From NCBI GenBank assembly GCA_003254905.1, contig QANU01006828.1, positions 625,886-689,885 on the forward strand: a DNA stretch of 64,000 bases. The letters are read 5' to 3'. Within the stretch, counting starts at the first letter, position 1, and every line of letters begins with the position of its first letter. A program made the translations under genes and the position numbers. The notes below the pieces were generated by a model. That model saw nothing but the letters and a program-made list of their open reading frames with translations. It was not told the DNA's origin and searched no databases. Positions 34,840-43,959 of the stretch are shown piece by piece. This DNA is from Nissolia schottii. Its lineage: Eukaryota; Streptophyta; Magnoliopsida; Fabales; Fabaceae.

Positions 34840-35733
34840 ATTTCTCCAGGAAAATAACATAAATAAGAGAGTGATAAATGTTGCAGAAGATTCATCAAAT
34901 GTGGTTGAAATGCAGAAACTGCATAGAAGTCGAAGAGAATGCAAATTGGATCTGAAGGGCCCCAATAAAAGTGGATAACAGAACTGACTCTTTCAGGAAC
35001 TTTGCATTGTAAGCATGTCTCTAGGCATGCTTTAAGGAACTTTGCATTTGTAGTTGTGTGGTTCTCTTTGTATCTTGTTATAGATTTTCCTGACCATAGA
35101 AGGCTACAAAGAAATTTGTTTCTCACTGCCAATAATGTTCATTTTTCTCTAACTGATTTTTATTTTGTTTTCTTAAAAAATATCATTAATAAAATAATGG
35201 TACCTGCTTTTCAAGCTATACATTATCTAATCAAACTAGTTGACACTCATATTTTGATTATTTTGTAGAAGGGTCATTAATAATTAATGGATAATATCTT
35301 GTTTTTTTTTTTTTATTGAGTGGGTCAATGCATGAAAGGGAATGAATCACTAACCAATCCAAAATAGCAGAAAATCGATCAAAACTGCAAAAATTTAGGT
35401 TGAATCGGATTTTAGATTTATTTTTTAAAATTGATAAGATCCTTATCCAATCCAAAGTAAATAATATGTAATATACATTTTTATTCTTTAAGTTTATACT
35501 TTTACTTATAATAATTTTAATTTATAACATCATTTGTTGGTCAGATCATCTTTCATAATGATAATTACTCCAAGAACATTATAATTTCATATTTTCATCA
35601 TGAAACATACGAAGCCAAAAATAAATGGCACTAAATATTGAGATCAAATAACGATGAGACATTACAAGAAATCATCCATAACTAAAACATATATGACTTT
35701 CACAAAGAAAAAAAAAACATTGGATTTGGTCTT
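34840..35733. other. Intergenic, no gene seen
   Basis: Bases 34840-35130 are the probable 5' UTR/promoter of the WAP-like gene. Frames reading through it are not convincing coding sequence. The rest is AT-rich. Confidence 0.5.
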
Positions 35734-37901
35734 TCAAAGAGACTCCCTTGGAAATGCACAGAGAGGGAGACCATTGTCTATGAGAAGTGCAGACACGGTT
35801 CTGTAAGTTACATTTCTTGTTTCATTTGCCAACTTAAACTTGAAGAACCTAAGAGCCATTGACACTATCTTCATTTGTCTACAAGCATAGTCCTTTCCTA
35901 AGCATATGCGAGGCCCTGCCTGCAAATGATATAACAATCCAGAAATGTTAAAGAAAAATACATTGCTTGAAGTGCAAGTAATATAGAGGAAAAGGAAGTG
36001 AGTAGTGATTCCTAACGTTGAAAGCTACGAATTTGAATGGAGATTTTGGTTGGAAAACTCCATCTTTGAGCCATCTTTCGGGTCGAAATTCCTTGGCATC
36101 ATCTCCCCAAACGTAAGTCATTCTCCCCATAGAACACCCCGCGCGCATCGCCTTTCTTTACTCTGTAGCTATCAGGAAGTATGTCATGTGTTTCTGCCAT
36201 CTTCCTATCCTAGTATCACACACACACCAGAACACATACATAAAAATGTAATGAGGCCACAAAATAGCATTATCATTCAATCATGTGTTGCCACATCAAC
36301 AAAAATGGTTTTATTTTGAGGCAATAAGTGTGAGAGTCAACCACTTTTGCTAATATGGTAGCACATAATTAGATGACAGTATAGAATTGTTTCAATGCAT
36401 AGAAACTAAACTCATTTAGAATATATATATATATTAGTAATAGATCTTGCAAGTTTGTCAACCTAAATAAGGTGGAACAATTTGTACAAGATATATAATA
36501 TTTTACAATGTTATGCTACTTTATAATGTAAAATTCATGATGGTTTTTTTCCCTTTGAGTAAAGTTTGTGAAGCTAACCATAGGAGCTACAGGGTATAGT
36601 CTCATGGTCTCAGTCAATGCTGCATGAAGATAATGCATTTTCTCAAGTGTGGAGTTTGTTATACTATCCACAAACCCTTCAATGTCTCTTTCACTTTCCT
36701 TGCTGCAGGCGAAGATCCTTTCCAGTATTAGAGGGTTCTTGCACAGCATGTAGAAGAACCATGAAAGAGTGTTCCCGCTTGAGTCCTTTCAAGCAAACAG
36801 AAAGTTCAGAGTTATATCCCTCAGACACTGATCATTCATGTTCTCAGGGTCCTTCTTGCTCTCCATCAAGAACCTTGAAAGTATATCCTTCTTATCACTC
36901 TAGGAAACACCACAAATATTTATAATTATCAGCATGGTAGTAATAACATTTCAATTGGAATACAATGCAAAATAAATTGGCCCTAGTAGGTTGTGATGAA
37001 CATAATTTGGCTACATGTTTGTGAAGATATCTTATTGAAATGAAAATCAGGTTTAGGATGCAATGGAAGACATTTAACACTCACATAATCCTGCTGGGTT
37101 TCTAGTTGGTCTCTTCTTGTTTTAATTATTCCGTGCACAAAGTCATCAATGAACTTAACATTCTTCTTGAGGATGGCTTCTTGGCCAATGTTAAGAAACC
37201 TCTTGAGCTGCCACGTTGGATTGACATGACGCCCATAGATAATAGCATTGGAATCATCAAAGGCCTTCATGAATTCCCTACCTTCATTATTTGATTCCCC
37301 AAGCAATTCAGTTCCACCCCAAATCCAACTTTAATCATGGATTCCAAAGTGCATCTCATCATCAAATCCTATAAAAAAAAAAAGAAAAAAGAATTTAATC
37401 GCTATACAATGACAGTGTAAAGCTTTTCTACACTATCGTCCAATCAAATCATCCCATATGTATGACTTAACATTTTGACTAATGTGACAAAATTTGATTG
37501 GATGACAGTATAATAAAGTTTTACACCATTTTCTAGCAAGTTTTTATCTACCAAGTTTGCTAACTCATAAAGAATCCAATCCCAATTTTTGAAGCGAAAT
37601 TGTAAAGCAATTAAACCAAACAACTTACTGCGATATCAGGTGCAACAAGCCTGAAGGTTTGGTGGGTTTTGGCTATTTCTGTGAAGTAGTCATGTTGTTT
37701 GTTGAAATGGAAGAGTTGACCTATAACTGTGCCTTTCACTGGAGGGTATGTTGGGTCACTTGTGGATGTTCCAATGAAGCAAGAGATCATGAGAAGAGAC
37801 CATGCCAAAACACAAACATGAACAAGAACAAAGTGATAATTAGGAGAGTGAACAACATGTCCATCTTTGGTTAAGTTTTTTTTGTCTAAGATGTTTTGCA
37901 T
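35734..37901 (-). pseudogene. Cytochrome P450 pseudogene, CYP704A-like
   Basis: Recognisable exons on the minus strand are 37901-37629 (N-terminal anchor, ends FRLVAPDIA), 37368-37085 (DLMMRCTLESMIKVGFGVEL onwards), 36899-36579, 36209-36017 (MGRMTYVWGDDAKEFRPERW) and 35919-35734 (haem loop AGPRICLGKDYACRQMK, end LPLCAFPRESL). The style matches CYP704A fatty-acid hydroxylases. Three defects appear. The exon expected between the first two (region around VYTSDP through the C-helix WRHQRK) is absent and only ~260 bp containing a MITE lies there. The I-helix AGxD reads A-stop-KD at 36789-36791. A frame slip separates RVKKGD from MGRMTY. The exon borders otherwise survive, so decay may be recent. 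Confidence 0.85.
37415..37526. mobile_element. MITE with CACTATCGTCCAATCAAAT-type inverted ends
   Basis: The left arm GTGTAAAGCTTTTCTACACT is followed by ATCGTCCAATCAAAT. The right arm in reverse complement reads GTGTAAAACTTTATTATACT then GTCATCCAATCAAAT. This makes a ~112 bp hairpin with ~38 bp imperfect arms. It sits where the P450 pseudogene lacks an exon. The family also occurs in transporter intron 2. Confidence 0.8.
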
Positions 37902-38425
37902 TATGTTTATGTAGTTGCTAATGTTGTGTGATGATGAAAGGAAAGAAAATAGAGGAAAGTTATGCAGATAAAACAAAGTCGAAGTCTTCCTTTATTTTAT
38001 TTTTTTCTGTAGTTGAGGTATGTCTTGATTGATTGTGATGTTGTTTGGCACTAAAATCCCACAAGTCTTCCACATTTCAAGGTTGATTTCGTTTTTTGCT
38101 GTGTGAAACATGGATGTGGATCAAGGGAATTGAATGTTATGTTCAATTCTAGTTCATCTTTCATTTAATTAGACGGTGATAAATATACTCATTCTTTAAT
38201 CTCAAATATTGAAGTTACTTCTACGATCATAGTTAAAGAACATATTTTTGCATGGCATTTCCGTCGTAAAAACTGTCTAATAACCGTTTACCAACGAAAT
38301 TACCAGTACTGCCCTCTCCATCCAATTAGAAACTCCCACGTGTTTGACATTTCCCGCCAAAAATAACAAACTATCACTTCCCTCCTGCAACGCAAAACAC
38401 CTCACTCTTCCACAAGCTCCCAACA
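37902..38425. other. Spacer between divergent P450 pseudogene and FLA gene
   Basis: Holds the former P450 promoter and the promoter/5' UTR of the fasciclin-like gene. No discrete element identified. Confidence 0.5.
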
Positions 38426-39577
38426 ATGGCTTCCACCACCACGCGCCCCCTCGCTCTCTCTCTCCTCCTCCTCCTGCTGTCACTCTCCTCCCTCTCTTCC
38501 TCCCTCCCCTCCTCCACCATCCTCGACGCCGCCGAGATCCTCTCCACCTCCGGCTTCGAGGCCATGGCACTCAACCTGGAGCTTGCCTCACAAACCCTCA
38601 ACCCGCCGAGAACCCGCTCCCTCACCATCTTCGCCCCCTCCGACGCCGCCTTCAAGAAGCTCCCACAGCTCCCTCTCTCCCTCCTCCGCTACCACCTCCT
38701 CCCCCACGCCTTCTCCCTCCACGGCCTCGTCTCCCTCCCCTTCGGCGCCAGCATCCCCACCCTCCTCCCCTCCCACTCCCTCACCGTCACCAACAACAAC
38801 CGTTCCGGAAACCCTGTCTCCATCAACAACATCACCGTCAACTCCTCCCCTGTCTACGACGTCGGCTCCCTCGTCATCTTCGCAATCGAAGATTTCTTCG
38901 ATCCGTACTTCCAGCTAGTTCCCGCCAAAACCCCTCGCCGGAGCGGCAGCGGTACAGATCCCGCCGCCTCCGCCTCCGCGCTGTGCTTCCCGGCGAGAAA
39001 GAACGACCGGAAGTGGTTTTCCACCTCCGACGACGAGGCCTTCTCTTTCAAGGAGGCTAGCGGCGCTCTGAGATCCAGAGGCTGCTCGCTCATGGCGTCG
39101 CTTCTGGACTTGCAGTTCCTCGGGCTCCGTGACCGACCTCAGCTCACGCTCTTCGCGCCAGTCGACGAGGTCGTGGCAGCGGCGAGCCGCCGCGTCGGGA
39201 ACCTCACCGATTACTCGTCGATCCTCCGCCACCACCTCGTGCCTTGCAAGATCTTGTGGAGCGATCTTGTGACGATGGAAGAGGGAACGCTGATTCGGAC
39301 CTACGAGCGAGGGTTCATGCTCAACGTCACCAAGTCAAGCGGCGATATGCTGCTAGTCAACGGCGTGCCGGTGGTTTTCCCTGAGCTGTACTACAGCGAC
39401 TGGCTCGTGGTTCACGGCCTCCGAGAAGTGCTCTCTGCCGCATCGAAGGGTCTGGGTCGGGTTTCGGTTGCGGCAGAAGATGATGATGCTAAAGCAGCGA
39501 CGTCGTTTGGGTTAAATCACTACAGTGTGGACGACGAAAACCCTGCGCAACACTTCCACTTCTCTGTTTTCCATTAG
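38426..39577 (+). CDS. Fasciclin-like arabinogalactan protein (FLA19/20/21 type), two FAS1 domains
   Basis: Single exon, 383 residues, from MASTTTRPLALSLLLLLL (signal peptide, about residues 1-28). FAS1 domain 1 spans roughly 32-165 with its H1 motif LTIFAPSD at 66-73 and a YH-type LLRYHLLP at 87-93. FAS1 domain 2 spans roughly 215-345 with H1 motif LTLFAPVDE at 240-248 and ILRHHLVP. N-glycosylation sequons are present at about N125, N135 and N259. There is no hydrophobic C-terminal tail (it ends HFHFSVFH), so no GPI anchor is expected. The AGP-like Pro/Ala region is weak, as in Arabidopsis FLA19-FLA21. Family role: secreted cell-wall or surface adhesion-type glycoprotein. The gene is strongly GC-rich, unlike its surroundings. 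Large frames on the other strand and frames are shadows of this composition. Confidence 0.92.
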   Translation: MASTTTRPLALSLLLLLLSLSSLSSSLPSSTILDAAEILSTSGFEAMALNLELASQTLNPPRTRSLTIFAPSDAAFKKLPQLPLSLLRYHLLPHAFSLHGLVSLPFGASIPTLLPSHSLTVTNNNRSGNPVSINNITVNSSPVYDVGSLVIFAIEDFFDPYFQLVPAKTPRRSGSGTDPAASASALCFPARKNDRKWFSTSDDEAFSFKEASGALRSRGCSLMASLLDLQFLGLRDRPQLTLFAPVDEVVAAASRRVGNLTDYSSILRHHLVPCKILWSDLVTMEEGTLIRTYERGFMLNVTKSSGDMLLVNGVPVVFPELYYSDWLVVHGLREVLSAASKGLGRVSVAAEDDDAKAATSFGLNHYSVDDENPAQHFHFSVFH

Positions 39578-40195
39578 GTGATGTCGTTTGTTGACATTTT
39601 TCGGATTCTTTGATTGTTGAGAATTAGGTTTTTTCCCATTTTGGGCGTTCTTTGTAATTGTTCTTGCACATTCGCACATTGAGCTAGTCCTGTAAATGCG
39701 TTTGGTTTTATGGCAATGGAGCTTATAATTGATTTGAATGTGCACTTTTGATGTTGATTGAATTCATGTGTATGTTATATGGTTTCAGTATTAGACTTGT
39801 ATTGTATTCACTATGTTTATTAGGCATAAGGTGAATGAATACTGCAGAATTTTATGAAGACTCTAAACATATCTGACCAATTTATAATCAATACACTCAA
39901 AATCCACAACATATCTTTAGACCTGTTTGGCTCTCTTCTCTGCTTGCAAGACATGAGGAAATTAATTAAGTGTTAAAGATACTAAACTTCAAATGCTACT
40001 AGCAAGTCGGAGTAGGACAACATTTTCTTAGAAGGCGGTGTTTCTCACCTTGATTAAAAGGAAAGCTTATTTAAGCAAATAACCACCTAACTTTTTAAGG
40101 CAATTTTCGCATAAAGAAGATCTTTCAATTGATCAGTAAACTGGAAATAAGTGTGTTTCCAAGTTTTGTTGAAAAAAGAAAAGTCTACAAATACC
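39578..40195. other. Intergenic, no gene seen
   Basis: 3' UTR of the FLA gene, then AT-rich spacer without recognisable features. Confidence 0.5.
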
Positions 40196-41711
40196 TCAAA
40201 ATCCTACAGCAAATCCGACCTCCATTCCCATGTATAATTTTGATTCTGCCAGGAAACCTTCACCGCTTTGTTCAACTTCAAAAACTCCATTCTCTTGGCC
40301 GCTATTGCAATTTTTGCTCAAGGGAGGGCCGCAAAGTTCATGGTTACCAGTGTAGCTCAATGCGTCGAAGCTTAGAAGTTGTGTGCTTGAGGGAATCATG
40401 CATGAAAGGTGGTTGTATGACAGATTCAGGACTCTGAGAAAGGACAAAACCCACATTGATCGAGAGGATTTCACCAAAAATGTGGTTCACTGAGAGATCG
40501 AGAGATTCCAGCAATTTCAAGCTTCCCATGTCCTTCAGTGTTTCTCCAGACGGATGATTCCTAGATAAATTCAAGAAACGCAATGCAGAGAGGCTCGATA
40601 CTTCATTGGGAATAAGTCTAGAAAGTTTATTGCTGGAAAGGTCAATCATTCATCCCAGTATAAGATTTTCTTTGTATTCCAATTCATTTCCTTTCGAAAC
40701 CAAAATAAGACTCTCTTTGTAGTTGTCATAGCCGAGATCATAACCGTATTCAAATTCTAGAGGATTGTCAGAGATGTCTTCTACAACCATTGTCTGCATA
40801 TGATCCAAGCATCTTGGAATGGTTCCAGACAAACTACTATCAGCAAGATCCAACACTATGAGAGAAGAAAGTTGACACATGTTCTGACTAATTTCTCCAT
40901 TGAACTAATTAGACCTTAGGCGAAGAACCGTTAGATTTTTCATTTCCCAAATCAGAACTAATAATCCTTCAAAAAGTTGATTGTCTGCCACGTCAATGAA
41001 TCTCAGCAGAGTGCAGTATTGCGAAGTTGAGGGAATATGTCCAAAAAAGTGATTGTTGTGCAATCTCAAAGACTCAAGCACATATAAGTAACCAATTGAG
41101 TTAGGAATTTCACCAGACATAAGGTTCCTCCCCAAGTTCAAATGCTTTAACGCCTGCCAATGCACCCAAAAGTGTCCAATCTCACCCGATAAGATATTGT
41201 TTGAAACATCAAGCACCACTAACTGGATAGCGCCCTTTACACTTTCATAGAAAAATGGGGAAATTGGTTCATACACTAAGTTGTTGGCAATATTCAAAAC
41301 TTGGACATTCGCAGATACTCTTGCCATTTCTCTCTCAAACCGACTAGAATTCAAATTTATGGTTATGGAATTTAAGAAGACACTGGTTAGGTTGCCCTTG
41401 ATTTGATTATTGGAGACATTAAGAAACTCAAGCTGTAAAGTCCAATTCCAAAACCAGAATCTGAGGGTTTTGGGTACACCACCAATTAGGCCATTATCTC
41501 CAAGAGATAACACCTGTAAGTTCTGGAAAACACCAAATCTCTTCGGAACTGTTCGTGTGAGTTTGTTCTGACCAAAATATAATATCCTCAAGGATGATAA
41601 ATTTGCAAATGACATGGGAATTGGACCAGTATAATAACTCTTACTGAGATACAAAACTTTTAGGCTTCTAAGCCTCCCTAACTTCCCTGCCTTCTCAAGG
41701 GAATGCCTCAA
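40196..41711 (-). pseudogene. LRR receptor-like protein pseudogene (EIX/Cf-type RLP)
   Basis: The minus strand encodes about fifteen plant extracellular LRRs (for example LNLGRNLMSGEIPNSIGYLY, LDVSNNILSGEIGHFWV and LNLSRNHPSGETLKDMGSLK) and the RLP-type C-terminal cap FDALSYTGNHELCGPPLSKN. The order matches the C-terminal half of receptor-like proteins such as EIX2. It is broken. In-frame stops separate LRLRSN from FNGEIS-like sequence and LILG from MIDLSS, and a frame shift lies between FGEILS and the next LRR/cap segment (NLSYNHLSCMIPSS). Both the N-terminal LRRs with signal peptide and the transmembrane end after YMGMEVGFAVGF are missing. It is a fragment with both ends lost, in a spacer between other genes, and is probably a relic of a larger RLP family elsewhere. 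Confidence 0.88.
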
Positions 41712-41996
41712 GCAGAATGTGAGAACATAAAACTGCTCATCATGCCAATTGTTGAATAGAACTTCTTGTTGCCATGAAATGTCATGCTAGATATATTCTT
41801 AAGCATACATAAAATATTATTTCAACTTTAAGTGGTAAATCCTCTTAAAATAAAGGCTGAAACATCATTATGAATGTAGTCAGAAGCATATCTAACATAA
41901 AGCTTTATGACCCTATTATAAGAACCTCCCTTGTTTATACCCTCAAATTGTGATTATGGTTGATCTTTACTTAATGAGTTTTCTGTTCATTTTAAG

Positions 41997-42334
41997 ATGA
42001 TCCTGTTCGAGGTAGCCGTGTCAACAGTGTCATATCCAGCTACACCACTACTCGCAGGCATGGGCTCAAAGGAAGACCTTGTCAAAGGCTTGCAGGTTTG
42101 CATTTTGATCTTCTTTATGGCTAACATTACACACTGTGCATCCATTTATTTGATGACACACACATCTTACAAAACTTTAACCAACAATTATGAAAATGTA
42201 TGTTGCTCTAACTGGTTGGCATTGTTGTCCTTTCTTAGGTTATCAGCAAAGTTGGAGATCTAATGGGAGCAAAATATTTCCCTGCTGAACCAATGAAGCA
42301 ACAGCAAGAAGAGAAAACTATGAAATCAGACTGA
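41997..42334 (+). CDS. Two short spliced exons, C-terminal piece of an unrecognised protein
   Basis: Sequence before 41997 looks like a splice acceptor (TTTCTGTTCATTTTAAG). Exon 41997-42095 (YPATPLLAGMGSKEDLVKGL) ends CAG|GTTTGC. It joins in phase 0, across a 143 bp intron ending CTTAG, to exon 42239-42334 (VISKVGDLMGAKYFPAEPMK, QQQEEKTMKSD, stop). The clean GT-AG join and continuous frame suggest real coding sequence, but it lacks a plausible start and any upstream exons, since the LRR pseudogene lies 5'. It may be a truncated or captured gene end, or the last exons of a gene whose 5' part I missed. I do not recognise the family. Confidence 0.4.
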
Positions 42335-43585
42335 CATAAGGTATTGGTGTCAGTCATATAAACAATTTAAGTCAGAAACCATGGATTCATAAAGAAATGA
42401 AAAATGGTTAGATTCATAAACAATTCAAAATCAGTCTTTGTTCCAGTGTTAAAATATTAATATTAATATTAACGATAATGAGAAACCAATAACCAGCTAT
42501 CAGAATTTAGTCCCTCTATTTACTTCGCACAAGTTGTTTCACCGTAGCAATGATAGAAGGAAACCCCATTTACTCTATTTAGTATCCTTTAAGAATCATA
42601 TAGCTCAATCATTGAAAACGTTGAATCTTAAACGACCATAGGAAAGTCAATAACAAGCTGTATAGAATTTGGTCCCTGTAATTGGCACAAATTCTGTCAC
42701 ATTGAGCATATTGCAAAAGAATTAGCCCGCCAAGTAGCTCCTTATTTCTCGTCAACACATGCTTCAAAAGAAAAGGAAAAAAAAAAAGAGCACATTTTAG
42801 ATTAAAAATGACCTCCAAAGTAAAAGCAAGTTCAATGCACTTAAATCATCATCCAAACTACTCCATCAGCACAACCCCTCAGGAAAAGAGGAATTAAATT
42901 TATTGTTCATTCAAATGATGACGCAGTTTCATGATGTTTAAGATCACAGGATTTGACCTTGATGAACACTGACTATATGAACATAAATCTGCATGATCTT
43001 GAAAGTGTAATGAGAATTCCAATTGTGACCAAAACGAAAGCCAACAGATTTACATCACGCATCCATGTTAAAAATATAAGCTCAACTTCCTAATCAGTCA
43101 AACCAAACCAGTATGATCAATAGCAGCAACTGCTAACAATCTAATCTCATAACTAGCAAAACGCACCTTCTTATCCCAATATGTGACGAGTAAATCTTCA
43201 AATTCTTCATTGGGGTGTCTCACGGTCAAGTTTATTCTCAAGTTATAGAATCGGTCGCATTTTTCCTAAGATTGCCAAAATTCGGTCTCCAATGTCAAAG
43301 AACTAAATCGAATTATCACAACTTCAAGTAGTAATGTGACCGCTTCTATAACTTGATAGAACTTGAGCGATGCTGATCACAATTCCAGTGATGAGTTTGA
43401 AGATTTATTGAATACGTAACGAACCACACAAAACTCTTGTACACGTCATTAACCGTTAATTCTAAATTAAGTAAACCCCAGATTGAAAAATCCAATTTTG
43501 CAAGCAAAAACGCCCAGTTGAACCAAAAACACCCAATTCCCACAAAGCAATTAAAAACCAAAATCAAGAAAAAAAGAAAAAAAAA
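42335..43585. other. Non-coding stretch, possibly intron or 3' side of the small minus-strand gene
   Basis: AT-rich, with no coding frame I can support. If the Cys-rich exon at 43664-43916 has downstream exons they should lie here, but I could not identify one. Confidence 0.4.
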
Positions 43586-43672
43586 GGTATGAACTTTGAA
43601 GAGTTTACCACCACAGCNAAAAAAGAAAAAAAAGAAAAAAGGTATGAACTTTGAAGAGTTTACCACCACAGC
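43586..43672. repeat. 55 bp-offset direct duplication around a single N (likely assembly artefact)
   Basis: The 32 bp at 43586-43617 and 43641-43672 are identical (both start GGTATGAACTTTGAAGAG). Both follow purine-rich A/G runs and are separated by an undetermined base at 43618. Such a structure is typical of a failed gap closure in a homopolymer-rich region. Confidence 0.8.
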
Positions 43673-43916
43673 AGAAGCAACAGTAGCAGCAAGAGAGGAC
43701 CAGCAAGAGGTCCTGCCACAAGAAGAAGCAACCTACCGAACCGGGTTCGGGTGTGTCAGCGGCAGCAGCGTCGACCCGGTCCAACAGCTTCTGCTTCTGC
43801 TGCACTTCTGTGGAAGATGATTTGTCAGTTTCCATTCTGCGGTAGTTCCATTCGAGCTTCTTCAGGTACGAATTCTTGAACGAGTCCCTCAGATTCTTCG
43901 TAGGCCATAGATGCAT
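43664..43916 (-). CDS. Small Cys-rich (CCYCCFCCG) protein, first exon
   Basis: The minus-strand ATG at 43916 gives MHLWPTKNLRDSFKNSYLKK, LEWNYRRMETDKSSSTEVQQ and so on. It ends in a hydrophobic, cysteine-packed segment WQDLLLVLSCCYCCFCCGG. A donor-like TGTGGTG|GTAAAC closes the exon at 43664 after about 84 codons. The Cys cluster next to hydrophobic residues suggests S-acylation and membrane attachment (inference). I recall similar short plant proteins of unknown function but no named family. The downstream exon was not found, and the donor region is affected by the duplicated, N-containing sequence just beyond it. A TTG seven codons upstream is not needed as a start. Confidence 0.55.
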
Positions 43917-43959
43917 CTCTCTCTCCCTCGCTTCCAAGATTGTTTGCTAAAGATATTAT

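Noticed and set aside
34840-34965. Upstream in-frame extension of the WAP-like protein
   Set aside because: The added 42 residues are hydrophobic and unlike the family; the downstream Met matches the family start.
32312-34978. Plus-strand frames opposite the WAP-like gene
   Set aside because: Shadows of the long minus-strand exon.
38344-39235. Long alternative frames over the FLA gene, including a 238-codon Pro/Arg-rich plus frame
   Set aside because: GC-rich coding DNA opens extra frames; only 38426-39577 has a signal peptide and FAS1 domains.
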